Below, piece by piece: positions 49,727 to 59,978 of a stretch of 64,000 nucleotides of DNA. The stretch comes from Achromobacter sp. HZ34 (GTDB lineage Bacteria; Pseudomonadota; Gammaproteobacteria; Burkholderiales; Burkholderiaceae_B): assembly GCF_002209485.1 (NCBI RefSeq), contig NZ_NJIX01000001.1:1178001-1242000 (forward strand), in the 5' to 3' direction. Every line of letters begins with the position of its first letter. Position 1 is the first letter of the stretch. Under the pieces are notes generated by a model. The model ran no database searches. It was not told where the DNA came from and saw only the letters and a program-made list of their open reading frames with translations. Both the position numbers and the translations under genes were made by a program.

Positions 49727-50992
49727 ATGGACACCGACGCCTCCTCCCCGGCCGCCGCCCCGCTACACCGCCTGCGCCGCATGGCCGGCCATGATCCCCA
49801 TGAAAGGCACCGCACTGCCACGCCGCTGGAAGGCCTGTTCGACCTGACCTTCGCCACCTGTTTCGGCCTGGCCGCCGCCCAGTTGGCGCACGCCCTGGCG
49901 CAAGGACATTTCGGTACCGCGCTGATCGGCTTCGGCTTCGCCAGCTTCGCGATCTGCTGGGCCTGGATCAATTTCTCATGGTTTTCCTCGGCCTACGACA
50001 CGGACGACTGGATCTTTCGCCTGGTGACCATGGTGCAGATGGTCGGCGTGCTGGTCCTGGCAACCGGCCTGCCGCGCCTGTTCGACTCCGTCGACAAAGG
50101 CGCGCACCTGGACGACACCACCATCGTGCTCGGCTACGTCATCATGCGGGTCGCCATGGTGATGCAATGGCTGCGCGCCGCCCGCCAGGATCCGCCGCGC
50201 CGCCGCGCTTGCCTCACCTACGCCACCGCCATCGCCATCGCGCAGGTGGGCTGGATCGTCCAGATCATCCTCGACACCTCGATCGTCGTCACCCTGCTGT
50301 TCGCCGCCGTTCTTGCCGTGATCGAACTGGCCGGGCCGGTCATCGCCGAACGCATCGGCGACGGCACCCCCTGGCATGCCCACCACATCGCCGAACGCTA
50401 CAGCCTGTTCGCGCTGATCGCCCTGGGTGAAGGCGTGGTCGGGACCATCGCCGGCCTGGCCGCCGTGGTCGAAGTCCAAGGCTGGAGCCTGGACGCCGGC
50501 CTGGTCTGCCTGGCCGGCATCGGCCTGACCTTCGGCATGTGGTGGATCTACTACCTGCTCCCCTCGGCCGAGGTCCTGTACGCCCATCGCGACCGGTCAT
50601 TCGTCTGGGGCTACGGCCAGATCTTCATCGTCGCCGCCATCGTCGCCACCGGCGCAGGCCTGCATGTGGCGGCTTATGCCATCGAACATGAATCGCATAT
50701 CGGCGCATTGCCGACGGTGCTTTGCAGCGCCATACCGGTAGGCCTGTTCCTGGTCCTCGTCCATGCGCTGCACACCTATCTGGTACCGCGCTCGCCCATC
50801 CCGCGCAGCGCGCTGCTGGCCGGCAATCTTGCCTTCATCGCCGTGGCGCTACTTGCCGCCGCCTTCGGCGCAAGCATCGCCGCCTGCCTGGTGATCCTCA
50901 TGCTGGGACCGGCCTTGACCGTCGTCGGCACCGAAGTCTTGGGCCGCCGCCAGGAAACGGCCGCCTCCCGCAAAGCAGGCCTGATGCCATGA
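49727..50992 (+). CDS. Low temperature requirement A (LtrA) family membrane protein
   Basis: A 421-residue inner-membrane protein with about 11-12 hydrophobic helices. LtrA signatures are visible as TPLEGLFDLTFATCFGLAAAQL, ICWAWINFSWFSSAYDTDDW and AHHIAERYSLFALIALGEGVVG, then GMWWIYYLLPSAE. The biochemical role of the family is unknown; the name comes from a Listeria mutant that fails to grow in the cold. Its stop overlaps the next start (ATGA), so it is cotranslated with the XRE regulator. Confidence 0.88.
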   Translation: MDTDASSPAAAPLHRLRRMAGHDPHERHRTATPLEGLFDLTFATCFGLAAAQLAHALAQGHFGTALIGFGFASFAICWAWINFSWFSSAYDTDDWIFRLVTMVQMVGVLVLATGLPRLFDSVDKGAHLDDTTIVLGYVIMRVAMVMQWLRAARQDPPRRRACLTYATAIAIAQVGWIVQIILDTSIVVTLLFAAVLAVIELAGPVIAERIGDGTPWHAHHIAERYSLFALIALGEGVVGTIAGLAAVVEVQGWSLDAGLVCLAGIGLTFGMWWIYYLLPSAEVLYAHRDRSFVWGYGQIFIVAAIVATGAGLHVAAYAIEHESHIGALPTVLCSAIPVGLFLVLVHALHTYLVPRSPIPRSALLAGNLAFIAVALLAAAFGASIAACLVILMLGPALTVVGTEVLGRRQETAASRKAGLMP

Positions 50993-51834
50993 GCGATCCA
51001 TCCGTTCCCCCCAATCTGCTCGGCGCCTATCTGAAGGACAGGCGCTCCAAGCTCGACCCCACCGCCTTCGGCCTGACAGCCGAACGCCGCCGCACGCCCG
51101 GCCTGCGGCGGGAAGAAGTGGCGCTGCGCGCCAATATCAGCCCCACCTGGTACACCTGGCTGGAACAGGGCCGCGGCGGCGCGCCGTCGGCGGACGTGCT
51201 GGACCGCATCGCCAGCGCGCTGATGCTGACGGAAGTGGAGCGCGAACATCTGTTCCTGCTGGCGCTGGGGCGGCCGCCGGAAGTGCGCTATCGCAAGGAC
51301 GAGGGCATCACGCCGCGCCTGCAACGCGTGCTCGACGCGCTGGATCCCAGCCCTGCCCTGGTGCACACGGCCACGTGGCATATCGTCGGCTGGAACCGCG
51401 CGGCGACCATACTTCTTACCGACTACGCTGCCTTGCCGCCGGAAGAACGCAACGTCCTGCGGTTCATCTTTCTGAATCCGGCGGTACGCGACGCCCAGGA
51501 AGACTGGGAGGGCGTGGCGCGCTTCGTGGTCAGCGTTTTCCGCGCCACCACGGCACGCGCGGGCGCCGCGGTCGAAGTCCAGCCCCTGGTGGAAGAACTC
51601 AGCCGGCGCAGTCCGGAGTTCGCGCGGATGTGGAGCGATAACGATGTCAGCACCCATGGCGGCGGCGTCAAGCGCTTGCGCCATCCCGTGCTGGGGCCGC
51701 TGGCGCTGGAATACTCGGCGTTCGCGGTGGACGGGCGCTCGGACCTGAACATGATCGTCTACAACCCCGCCACGCCGGCCGACGCCGAACGCATCAAGAC
51801 GTTGTTGCAGGCGCAGCCAGCAACCAGTCCCTGA
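50989..51834 (+). CDS. XRE-family regulator with MmyB-like ligand domain
   Basis: A 281-residue protein. The N-terminal helix-turn-helix covers residues 10-85, with RRTPGLRREEVALRANISPTWYTWLEQGR being the hallmark of this group, and the MmyB-type C-terminal domain contains the conserved WNRAATIL stretch. Such proteins are thought to sense a small lipid-like ligand. The 4-base overlap with ltrA suggests they form one unit. The 3' end overlaps the convergent lysR gene by 41 bases, which is unusually long for this window. Confidence 0.86.
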   Translation: MSDPSVPPNLLGAYLKDRRSKLDPTAFGLTAERRRTPGLRREEVALRANISPTWYTWLEQGRGGAPSADVLDRIASALMLTEVEREHLFLLALGRPPEVRYRKDEGITPRLQRVLDALDPSPALVHTATWHIVGWNRAATILLTDYAALPPEERNVLRFIFLNPAVRDAQEDWEGVARFVVSVFRATTARAGAAVEVQPLVEELSRRSPEFARMWSDNDVSTHGGGVKRLRHPVLGPLALEYSAFAVDGRSDLNMIVYNPATPADAERIKTLLQAQPATSP

Positions 51835-52693
51835 AGGCCGCCAGCGGCGCAAACGCCGCCTTGTGCGCCGGATAGGCGAATTGGTAATGCTTGCCGCTGA
51901 GATAGCGCAAGCCGATGGGCGCCACCAGTGTGCCGGACGCCAGTTCGTCTTCCACCAGGAAGTCCGGCACCAGCCCCACGCCTATGCCCGTGACGACCGC
52001 TTGAATCAAATGCGACGTCACCTCGAACGTCGGCCCGAAGACCAGCTGCCGCGGCGTCCCGCCTTGCGCGTCGAACCACTCCGACCAGACATTGGCGCGG
52101 CTGGCCACCCGCAGCAACAGGACATCGCGCAGATCGTCCGGACCAGCGATGGGATGCTTCTCCAGCAAGGCCGGGCTGGCGACCAGGACCAGCTGTTCTT
52201 CCAGCAGCCGATGCGAGACCAGCCCCGGCACGGGCCCCTCGTCCGCGCGGATCACGGCATCCATCCCCGCCGCCTCCAGATCGAAATCGCCGATACGCGA
52301 ATGCAGGTGAACCAGCACATTGGGATGGGCGGAGTAGAAACCGTGCAGGCGCGGCATCAGCCACTTGGCGCCGAAGGTGGGCAATAGCGCCAGGTTGATG
52401 CTGCCGCCGCCGGACTGCATGGCCGTCACCTGCAGGGTCGCGTTACGGATGCGGCCGATGGCAATGCCCACCTCACGCATATAGATGCGACCGGCGTCGG
52501 TCAGGACGATGGAACGCCCCTTGCGCTCGAACAGCTGGATCCGCAGCAGGTCTTCCAGCACCTGGACCTGGCGGCTGACCGCGCTCTGGGTCAGGGAGAG
52601 TTCAGCCGCGGCCTTGGTGTAGCTGAGGTGCCGAGCCGAGGACTCGAAGGCCAGCAGCAGGGACATGGACGGCGTAAGCGTGCGGGGATTCAT
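51794..52693 (-). CDS. LysR-family regulator (GcvA-like)
   Basis: A 299-residue LysR protein of the GcvA group. The N-terminus SMSLLLAFESSARHLSYTKAAAELSLTQSAVSRQV and the effector-domain segment INLALLPTFGAKWLMPRLHGFY are typical. It is divergent from the ydiJ-like gene with 97 bases between them, so it probably controls that dehydrogenase. In the gap ATTCG (52692 onward) and CGAAT (52766 onward) are inverted but far apart, so no clear operator is claimed. Confidence 0.87.
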   Translation of the reverse strand: MNPRTLTPSMSLLLAFESSARHLSYTKAAAELSLTQSAVSRQVQVLEDLLRIQLFERKGRSIVLTDAGRIYMREVGIAIGRIRNATLQVTAMQSGGGSINLALLPTFGAKWLMPRLHGFYSAHPNVLVHLHSRIGDFDLEAAGMDAVIRADEGPVPGLVSHRLLEEQLVLVASPALLEKHPIAGPDDLRDVLLLRVASRANVWSEWFDAQGGTPRQLVFGPTFEVTSHLIQAVVTGIGVGLVPDFLVEDELASGTLVAPIGLRYLSGKHYQFAYPAHKAAFAPLAAFRDWLLAAPATTS

Positions 52694-52790
52694 TCGAAAA
52701 ACTCATGCTTTACTGGAGAAAAAACCATTTTATATGTTTAGCCCAGCCAAATAGACTTCATAAAACGAATTCCTCCACTTATCCAAAGCC

Positions 52791-55700
52791 ATGGCCGCCC
52801 TGCCCCGCATGATTCCCCGTCTCGACCGCGTTCCCCTCACGGATGACCTTTATGCCGCCTTCGCCGCCGCGCTGCGGCTGCATGGTTTCGAGGGGGATAT
52901 CGAGGACAACTATGCGACGCGGACCGTCCTGGCGACCGATAACTCGATCTACCAGGTCCTGCCGCAGCTGACGGTGTTTCCGCGCACGACCCTGGATGTG
53001 ACCCGGGTGGCGCGGCTGCTGGGAGACCCGCGTTTCAGCGCGATAAAGGCCTACCCGCGCGGTGGCGGCACGGGCACCAACGGGCAATCGCTGGGCGACG
53101 GCATGGTGGTGGATATTTCCCGCCACATGAACAACATCCTGGAGATCAACGTCGAGGAACGCTGGGCGCGCGTGCAGGCGGGTGTGGTCAAGGACCAACT
53201 GGAAGCGGCCGTGCGCGCGCATGGCCTGTTCTTCGCGCCGGAGCTGTCGACCTCCAACCGGGCGACCATAGGTGGGATGGTCAGCACCGATGCCAGCGGC
53301 CAGGGGTCCTGTAGATACGGCAAGACGCGGGATCACGTGCTGGAACTGACGACCGTGTTGCTGGACGGCGAGACCTGGCATTCGCGGGTGTTGTCTGAGG
53401 CCGAGTTCGCGGAAATCAGCGGGCGGGACGATCTGGCCGGCGCGGTGCATCGCTGTATCGACGGGATCCACCGCAGCGACGCTGAACGCATCAAGGCGCA
53501 TTTTCCGCCCTTGAACCGCTGCCTGACGGGTTATGACCTGGCGCATATCCGCGACGACGCGGGACGCTTCAACCTGAACAACATCCTGTGCGGGTCCGAG
53601 GGCACGTTGGGATTCCTGGTCGAGGCCAAGGTCAACCTGCTGCCGATTCCCAAGCATGCGGCGCTCATCGTCGTCAGCTATTCGTCGTTCGATGCGGCCC
53701 TGCGCGATTCGCCGCGCCTGCTGGCCCTGGATGCCGCATCGATCGAGGCCATCGATCCGATGGTGATCCGCCTGGCGCGTGACGACAATGCATGGCCGAC
53801 CATTGCGCGCTATTTCCCGCCGGAGACGGAGAAATTCGATGGTGTGAACCTGGTCGAATTCACCAGCGACGATCCGGAGGCATTGCGCGCGGCACTGCAG
53901 CGGGCGATTGCGACCTTTGAAGGCGAAGGCGGTGGCAATGCGCGCGGCGTGCTCAGCCATGCCATCGTCGAAGGCCATGCCGCCGTGGAAGATGTCTGGT
54001 CCATGCGCAAGCGATCGGTGGGACTGCTGGGGCGGATGAAGGGAGACAAGCGGCCTATTCCGTTTGTCGAAGACACGGCCGTGCCGCCGGAGCATCTGGC
54101 GGACTATATCGCCGAGTTCCGCCAATTGCTCGATAGCCACGGGCTGGTGTACGGCATGTTCGGCCACGCCGATGCGGGGGTGCTGCATGTGCGGCCGGCC
54201 ATCGATATGAAAGATCCCGCGCAGGAGCCTATGATTCGCGCTGTCACGGATGGCGTCGCGGCCCTCACCCAGAAGTATGGGGGCGTTCTGTGGGGCGAAC
54301 ATGGCAAGGGCATGCGGTCGGAATATTCGCCGCGGTTCTTCGGACCGCTGTATCCGCGCCTGCAGGAAATCAAGGCCGCGTTCGATCCGCGCCAGCAGTT
54401 GAATCCTGGCAAGATTGCCACGGTGGCGGGAGCCGCACTGCTGCGCATCGACGAGGTGCCGACACGTGGACAGCATGACCGCGTCATCCCGATTACCGTG
54501 CGGCGCGAGTTCGAAGATTCGCTGCATTGCAATGGCAATGGCGCCTGTTTCAACTTCGACCAGGACGACGCCATGTGTCCGTCGTGGAAGGCGACGCGGG
54601 ACCGGCGGTATTCGCCCAAAGGCCGGGCCGGCCTGCTGCGGGAGTGGTTGCGGCTGGTGACGGTATCCGGGCAGGCGGCGGTGCTGGACGCGCCTGCATC
54701 GCCGGAGCCTTTTTCCTCGTTGAAGACCCTGCCGCGGCGTTGGCGTAACCAGCGCGGCAAGGGCCGCGGGGAATATGACTTTTCCCATGAGGTGAAGGAT
54801 GCGATGGACACCTGCCTGGCGTGCAAGTCCTGCGCGGGGCAGTGCCCGATCAAGGTGGACGTGCCGGCGTTCCGCGCCCGTTTCCTGGAACTGTATTACT
54901 CGCGCTATCTGCGGCCGGCCAAGGACTGGCTGCTGTGTGCCCTGGAACCCATGCTGCCCTGGATGGCGAAGGCGCCTCGATTGAGTAATGGGGTGTTGAA
55001 CCTGGGTCTGGTGAAGGGGGCGCTGCGGCGGCTGAATCTGCTGGCCATTCCTTCGTTGAGTACGATCAGGGTCGAAAAGGAATTGCGCGTGGCCGGTTAT
55101 GCCATGGCATCCGCCGTGGCGGTGAAGGCAGCACGGCAACGGGGCGAGAAACCGGTCGTCATCGTCCAGGATGCGTTCACGACGCACTTCGAGGCGGAAC
55201 TGGTGGTGGATACGTTCCGGCTGCTGCGCAGGCTGGGCTTTCAGCCCTTGCTGGCGCCCTATCAACCCAATGGCAAGCCGCTGCATGTGCACGGGTTTCT
55301 CGGCCGCTTCGGGCGTGTCGCGCGGCGCAATTCGGCGCGTTTGCGGGACCTGGCGACCAGCGGGGTGGATCTGGTAGGGATAGATCCGGCGATGACGCTG
55401 GTCTATCGCAGCGAGTATCAGGAAGTGCCGGAGGTAAAGGACGGTCCGAAAGTCTGGCTGCTGCAGGAGTGGCTGGCGCGCGAGTTCGAAGCGGCGCCGC
55501 CGCGGGTTTCGGCTGCGTCTGTTTCTGCTTCCGGCAACGCTGGTGTTGCGGATACCCAGGAGACGACCTATCTGCTGCTGCCGCATTGCACGGAGAAAAC
55601 CAATGTCCCGAATGCCATGGCGCAGTGGCGCAAGGTGTTCGACGCCTTGGGGCTGACGATGAAGGTATTGCCCAGCGGCTGTTGCGGCATGTCCGGCACC

Positions 55701-55895
55701 TTCGGGCATGAAGCGCGCAACCGGGCGACATCGGAGACGATCTACCGGCAAAGTTGGGCCGGCAGCGTGGCGGAGCACGGTGCGAGCGGACGGCTGATGG
55801 CGACGGGCTATTCATGTCGCAGTCAGGTGAAATTGATCGAAGGCACCGCCTTGCCGCATCCGGTGTCGGTGCTGGCGCGCAACTTATCCAGATGA
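52791..55895 (+). CDS. ydiJ: D-2-hydroxyglutarate dehydrogenase (YdiJ type), FAD/Fe-S
   Basis: A 1034-residue two-part enzyme matching E. coli YdiJ (1018). The N-terminal FAD domain (PCMH type) shows TDNSIYQVLPQLTVFPRTT, PRGGGTGTNGQSLGDG and FFAPELSTSNRATIGGM. The substrate domain ends at HGKGMRSEYSP. The C-terminal half has a 4Fe-4S site (CLACKSCAGQCPIKV) and a CCG domain (SGCCGMSGTFGHEARN). It oxidises D-2-hydroxyglutarate, a by-product of serine synthesis and lysine breakdown, passing electrons to the respiratory chain. A Ser/Ala-rich loop at ~55500-55560 is longer than usual. Start is ATG 52791 or 52809 (MIPRLDR, closer to YdiJ). Confidence 0.9.
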   Translation: MAALPRMIPRLDRVPLTDDLYAAFAAALRLHGFEGDIEDNYATRTVLATDNSIYQVLPQLTVFPRTTLDVTRVARLLGDPRFSAIKAYPRGGGTGTNGQSLGDGMVVDISRHMNNILEINVEERWARVQAGVVKDQLEAAVRAHGLFFAPELSTSNRATIGGMVSTDASGQGSCRYGKTRDHVLELTTVLLDGETWHSRVLSEAEFAEISGRDDLAGAVHRCIDGIHRSDAERIKAHFPPLNRCLTGYDLAHIRDDAGRFNLNNILCGSEGTLGFLVEAKVNLLPIPKHAALIVVSYSSFDAALRDSPRLLALDAASIEAIDPMVIRLARDDNAWPTIARYFPPETEKFDGVNLVEFTSDDPEALRAALQRAIATFEGEGGGNARGVLSHAIVEGHAAVEDVWSMRKRSVGLLGRMKGDKRPIPFVEDTAVPPEHLADYIAEFRQLLDSHGLVYGMFGHADAGVLHVRPAIDMKDPAQEPMIRAVTDGVAALTQKYGGVLWGEHGKGMRSEYSPRFFGPLYPRLQEIKAAFDPRQQLNPGKIATVAGAALLRIDEVPTRGQHDRVIPITVRREFEDSLHCNGNGACFNFDQDDAMCPSWKATRDRRYSPKGRAGLLREWLRLVTVSGQAAVLDAPASPEPFSSLKTLPRRWRNQRGKGRGEYDFSHEVKDAMDTCLACKSCAGQCPIKVDVPAFRARFLELYYSRYLRPAKDWLLCALEPMLPWMAKAPRLSNGVLNLGLVKGALRRLNLLAIPSLSTIRVEKELRVAGYAMASAVAVKAARQRGEKPVVIVQDAFTTHFEAELVVDTFRLLRRLGFQPLLAPYQPNGKPLHVHGFLGRFGRVARRNSARLRDLATSGVDLVGIDPAMTLVYRSEYQEVPEVKDGPKVWLLQEWLAREFEAAPPRVSAASVSASGNAGVADTQETTYLLLPHCTEKTNVPNAMAQWRKVFDALGLTMKVLPSGCCGMSGTFGHEARNRATSETIYRQSWAGSVAEHGASGRLMATGYSCRSQVKLIEGTALPHPVSVLARNLSR

Positions 55896-56010
55896 TTCGC
55901 AGGACTGCCGGGTAGGCGGCTGCTATCATGACGGCCTTGGCGGGCGTACATGCTCCAACCCAGGTTTCACCCCGCCCCCCTACCCCGATAACGCGCCGGC
56001 TTTTCGGTCG

Positions 56011-57321
56011 ATGAGCCGCCGCAACGCGCCTTCATCATCCATGTCTTCCTCCAACGCCAATTCCGCCGCTCTACTTACGCCAGGTAGGGAGCGTGCCCTG
56101 CTCTGGTTGCTCGCGCTGACGCAATTCACCATCGTTGTCGACTTCATGGTGATGATGCCGCTGGGCCCGCAGATCATGCACGCCTTTACCATCAGTCCGG
56201 CCGCCTTCGCGGCGGCGGTATCGGCTTATTCGTGGTGTGCCGGTATTTCCGGCCTGCTGGCGGCGACGTATGTCGACCGCTTCGACCGCCGCACGATGAT
56301 GCTGGTGGTCTACGCCTTGTTCGCCCTGTCGAATCTCATCTGCGCGATGGCGACGGATTATCACGCCCTGCTGCTGTCGCGGGCCTTTGCCGGGTTGACG
56401 GGCGGCGTGTTGAACTCGGTACTGCTCGCGATCATCAGCGACGTCATTCCACCGCAACGGCGCGGGGCGGCGATGGGTACCGTCATGACTTCGTTTTCGC
56501 TGGCGGCGGTGGCTGGCGTACCGATTGGCGTGGTGCTCGGCGCGCATTACGGCTGGAGCTCGCCCTTCTTCGAACTGGTTCTGCTTTCCGTGTTGATCTG
56601 GGCCGGTGCTTGCAAGGTCGTGCCTTCGCTGACCGCGCATATCCGCATTCCAGCGATACCCTTGTCGAGGACATTGCCCGATCTGTGGGGACTGATGCGC
56701 GATCCCGCGCATATACGGGGCTTCGGCCTGACGGCCCTGGTGATGGGCTCGCATATGTTGATCGTGCCCTTCATTTCGCCCACGCTGGTGGGTAATCTGG
56801 GCGTGGAACCGGAGAGCATTTCGCTGATCTATATGGCGGGCGGTGCTGCCACGTTCTTTACGTCCCGCATGGTGGGGCGGCTTTCAGACCGATACGGCAA
56901 GCGCCTGGTGTTCCAGGTGGCGGGGATCTGTTCCCTGGTGCCGGTCCTGTTCATTACTCACCTGCCACAGTTGCCGTTGTGGGCGTTGATCGTCTTCTTC
57001 CCGTTCTTCATGGTGTCGGGCAACTCGCGCATGATTCCCACCCAGGCCTTGCTGACCACCGTGCCTGAACCGCATCGGCGTGGCGCCTTCATGAGCGTGA
57101 ATTCCGCGGTGCAGCAAATCGCCACGGGGACAGGGGCGTGGATAGGCGGCTTGATGCTGACCACTTCCGATAGCGGCCGGATTTCTGGATATGGTCTGAA
57201 CGGGTGGGTGTGCTGCGCCTGCATCCTGATCGCCATGTGGTGGATAGGCAAGGTGCGGCCCTATGCCGCTCCGGCACAGGAACGGGCCAGCGTTCAGACG
57301 GCGTCAAACCAAGGAGCATGA
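56011..57321 (+). CDS. MFS transporter (DHA1-like)
   Basis: A 436-residue, 12-helix carrier. Loop 2-3 has AATYVDRFDRRTMMLVVYALFAL, and motif C-like glycines are in SLAAVAGVPIGVVLGAHYGW. Two starts are possible (56011 and 56041); neither has a strong ribosome-binding site, and the N-terminal 20 residues are poorly ordered (SSSMSSSNANSA). It is followed after 3 bases by the lipoprotein methyltransferase gene. DHA1 members export drugs or sugars; no substrate evidence here. Confidence 0.84.
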   Translation: MSRRNAPSSSMSSSNANSAALLTPGRERALLWLLALTQFTIVVDFMVMMPLGPQIMHAFTISPAAFAAAVSAYSWCAGISGLLAATYVDRFDRRTMMLVVYALFALSNLICAMATDYHALLLSRAFAGLTGGVLNSVLLAIISDVIPPQRRGAAMGTVMTSFSLAAVAGVPIGVVLGAHYGWSSPFFELVLLSVLIWAGACKVVPSLTAHIRIPAIPLSRTLPDLWGLMRDPAHIRGFGLTALVMGSHMLIVPFISPTLVGNLGVEPESISLIYMAGGAATFFTSRMVGRLSDRYGKRLVFQVAGICSLVPVLFITHLPQLPLWALIVFFPFFMVSGNSRMIPTQALLTTVPEPHRRGAFMSVNSAVQQIATGTGAWIGGLMLTTSDSGRISGYGLNGWVCCACILIAMWWIGKVRPYAAPAQERASVQTASNQGA

Positions 57322-57324
57322 AAC

Positions 57325-58134
57325 GTGAAACTCTCGACGGCATTGCTTGCTGCTTCCACTGTACTGCTGGCGTCCTGCGCCCAGCCGCCGCGCGCTGATG
57401 ACACCGCCGCTACGAGCGCGGCGGTCACCGCCGCCGTGGCCTCGCCTGACCGTCCGGCCGCGGAAACGCAGCGCGACAATGCGCGCAAGCCTGCCGACTT
57501 GATGCTTTTCTCGGGCATCAAACCGGGCGACCGGGTCGTCGACCTGATGCCGGGCGGAGGCTACTTCACGCGTATCTTCAGCAAGACTGTCGGCCCGAGT
57601 GGACATGTCTATGCCTTCGTGCCTGAAGAGTTCTTGAAGATCGCGCCCAAGTCACTGGCGGCGGCGCAGGGCATTCCGAATGATGCTTACGCCAATGTCA
57701 CCGTCGTCAGCCAACCCTTGGCTGACCTTTCCGTGGGCGCACCGGTGGATGCCGTCTGGACCTCGGACAATTATCACGACGTCTATGGCTTCGTCGGCGC
57801 GGCGGCGGCCGCGCAGCTCGATGCCGCGGTGTACCGCGCGCTGAAACCCGGCGGCGTATTCATTGTCGTTGACCATGTCGCCATTGCCGGCACCAGCGAC
57901 ACCAGCGCGCACACCCTGCACCGTATCGACCCTGAGACCGTCAAGCAGCAAGTGCTGGCCGCCGGGTTCAAGCTCGAAGCGGAGAGCGACGTGCTGCGCA
58001 ACCCGCAAGATCCGCATGACGCGCCCGTGTCCGGCCCGGCGGTGCGCGGCCCCGCCGGCCAGTTCGCCACCATGATCCGGCGAACGGGCGGCCATACCGA
58101 TCAGTTCGTTCTCAAGTTCCGCAAGCCGGGCTGA
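57325..58134 (+). CDS. Secreted lipoprotein of the SAM-methyltransferase fold (COG4798-like)
   Basis: A 269-residue protein with a lipoprotein signal peptide ending at LLAS-C18. After an Ala/Thr-rich linker comes a class I methyltransferase-like domain, with motif [18 protein letters not shown] and the later motifs [12 protein letters not shown] and [13 protein letters not shown]. Proteins of this kind are predicted to face the periplasm, where SAM is not expected, so true methyl transfer is doubtful. The start is GTG 57325, with AAGGAG 8 bases before it. It follows the MFS gene by 3 bases, and its end overlaps the convergent chemoreceptor gene by 34 bases. Confidence 0.85.
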   Translation: MKLSTALLAASTVLLASCAQPPRADDTAATSAAVTAAVASPDRPAAETQRDNARKPADLMLFSGIKPGDRVVDLMPGGGYFTRIFSKTVGPSGHVYAFVPEEFLKIAPKSLAAAQGIPNDAYANVTVVSQPLADLSVGAPVDAVWTSDNYHDVYGFVGAAAAAQLDAAVYRALKPGGVFIVVDHVAIAGTSDTSAHTLHRIDPETVKQQVLAAGFKLEAESDVLRNPQDPHDAPVSGPAVRGPAGQFATMIRRTGGHTDQFVLKFRKPG

Positions 58135-59789
58135 GGGATGGCGTAGGACAATTGCGCAACGCGCCGTGCCTGCAACGCAACCACCGGGGCGGCTTCATCC
58201 AGTTGCTGAAGCCGCTCGCCTTCGTCGAATCTGAAATAGCCGACCGCGGCGCTTTGGTTTTGTGCTTCGAGTTGCAACGCTGACGAGGCGGATGCGGTCA
58301 TTTCGACGAGCGCGGCGTTGCTCTGGGTCGCGCTGTCGATCTGGCCGACCGCCAGGTTGATCTGCGCAATGCCTTCGCTCTGCTCGATGCTGGCGTGCGC
58401 GATCTCCTTGATCGTCAGGCCGACCTTGCCGGCATTGGCCGTCATATGGCTCATGGCCGCTTCGGCGTCTTTCGCCACGTTTCCGCCCTGGCGGATTTGC
58501 TCGACCGACGTGTCGATGAGCTTGCGTATTTCCTTCGCCGAAGCCGAGCTACGCTGGGCTAGCGCCCGCACTTCGCTTGCGACAACCGCGAAACCCTTGC
58601 CATGGCCGCCCGCCCTGGCGGCTTCCACGGCGGCATTGAGCGCAAGGATGTTGGTCTGGAACGCGATGGAATCGATCGTGCCAACGATATCCCCCATCTT
58701 CCCGGAAGAAACGTTGATCTGGTCCATCTGCGCACGCACGGCTTCAAGCATGCGGCTGCTTTGCAAGATCGCTTCGTCCACGCCGTCCACCAAGGTGCTC
58801 GCATGCCTCGCATTTTCGGCGGTTTGAGTGACGCTCGCTGAAAGCTGGGACAAGGCGGCGGCGGTCTCCTCCAAGGAACTTGCCTGGGCTTCGGTGCGGG
58901 TGGAAAGGTCCGTATTGCTCGCGGCGATTTGCGTCGAGGACATCTCGATGTGCTTCGCCGCGGCAGCAACCGCACGCAGGCGCTCGATCAGGTTGGACTG
59001 CATCTCTCCCATGGAGGCCAGCACACTGCCGGGTTTGGCGGCGGCCACTTCGCGTATCGGACGCAGGTCGCCTTGCGCGACGCGGGCAGCGATCGCCTTC
59101 AGCGTGGTGGGTTCGGCACCGAGGGATTTCAGGATATTGGCGGTGATCCTGATCGAAAGCACCAGTGCACCGATCAATGAACACGCCGCAAGAATGAGGA
59201 TGATGTTGCGGTCCGTGCGATGGTCCTGCGAGTATTGCTCCAGCAGGTGCTGAGATCTGTCCTGGGTGTACGACATATAGGCATCCAGCGCTTGCAGCAC
59301 TGAAACGAGCGCAGGCCGGCCCTGCTCATCGATCAATTTCAAGGCTTCGTCCCGATGATGCGCCTCGCCCTGCTCCGCGATGCGCAGCGCAAGCGGGCTG
59401 TAATCCGCCTCCACCTTCTCGACGGCTTCGATCCGTTGGATCGTGGTGGCGGAAGCATCGCTCGCGTGGCTTGCCATGTCTTGCAGCTGCCGAACCAGGC
59501 GGTTTGCCTCGTTGTTGGTTTGCCGGATGCGCGCGACGGCCTCATCCATCTGGCCTGGCGTTGCGGCAAGCACGAGATCCCGCATGGCGAGATCCCGGCG
59601 CAAGATTGCCCCCCGGATTCCCTCGGCAACCGACTTGCGTGCATCGATGCCGTTTACGTAGCTGGAGAAAGTTTGCGTAGCGTCATGCAATGCGACGATG
59701 GCGACGGCGGACATCGCCACGATAATCAAAAGCAAGAAACCGAAAGCTGTTGTCAGTTGCGTACGTACTGAGTTGACGCGAAGGGCCAT
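58101..59789 (-). CDS. Methyl-accepting chemotaxis protein
   Basis: A 562-residue inner-membrane chemoreceptor. Helix 1 is at residues 11-34. The periplasmic four-helix-bundle ligand domain runs to about 188 ([21 protein letters not shown] is the family start), helix 2 is near 190-215, then HAMP. The cytoplasmic hairpin tip is [20 protein letters not shown], followed by [20 protein letters not shown]. There is no C-terminal CheR pentapeptide, so it depends on other receptors for methylation. It signals to CheA/CheW at the pole. A Bug binding-protein gene directly precedes it on the same strand, and a sigma-28-like promoter lies between them. Confidence 0.9.
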   Translation of the reverse strand: MALRVNSVRTQLTTAFGFLLLIIVAMSAVAIVALHDATQTFSSYVNGIDARKSVAEGIRGAILRRDLAMRDLVLAATPGQMDEAVARIRQTNNEANRLVRQLQDMASHASDASATTIQRIEAVEKVEADYSPLALRIAEQGEAHHRDEALKLIDEQGRPALVSVLQALDAYMSYTQDRSQHLLEQYSQDHRTDRNIILILAACSLIGALVLSIRITANILKSLGAEPTTLKAIAARVAQGDLRPIREVAAAKPGSVLASMGEMQSNLIERLRAVAAAAKHIEMSSTQIAASNTDLSTRTEAQASSLEETAAALSQLSASVTQTAENARHASTLVDGVDEAILQSSRMLEAVRAQMDQINVSSGKMGDIVGTIDSIAFQTNILALNAAVEAARAGGHGKGFAVVASEVRALAQRSSASAKEIRKLIDTSVEQIRQGGNVAKDAEAAMSHMTANAGKVGLTIKEIAHASIEQSEGIAQINLAVGQIDSATQSNAALVEMTASASSALQLEAQNQSAAVGYFRFDEGERLQQLDEAAPVVALQARRVAQLSYAIPQPGLRNLRTN

Positions 59790-59897
59790 GATTGAAGTTG
59801 CGGAGTGCTAGATTTGGTGGCAGAAGATCGTACGCGTGCGATGCCTGCACCAAACGTAACCGCAAGCAAAAGAGGTGACAGACGTTCTTATCCATCG

Positions 59898-59925
59898 CCA
59901 TCGGCACGACAAACCACCGCCCTTA
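59898..59925 (-). promoter_or_regulatory. Possible sigma-28 (FliA) promoter of the chemoreceptor gene
   Basis: On the minus strand TAAG (59922-59925) is followed after 16 bases by GCCGATGG (59898-59905), close to the flagellar consensus TAAA-N15-GCCGATAA. It is about 110 bases upstream of the receptor start. The spacing is one base long and the -35 differs by one base. Confidence 0.4.
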
Positions 59926-59978
59926 CTCAAGTTCCGTCAGCCGCGCTGAGGACCGCATTCCGCTGCCTGGGTGTCGCT

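Noticed and set aside
52779-55778. 999-residue open frame opposite the ydiJ-like gene
   Set aside because: It is the antisense of a conserved dehydrogenase in GC-rich DNA; composition is rich in Arg, His and Gln and no domain is recognisable.
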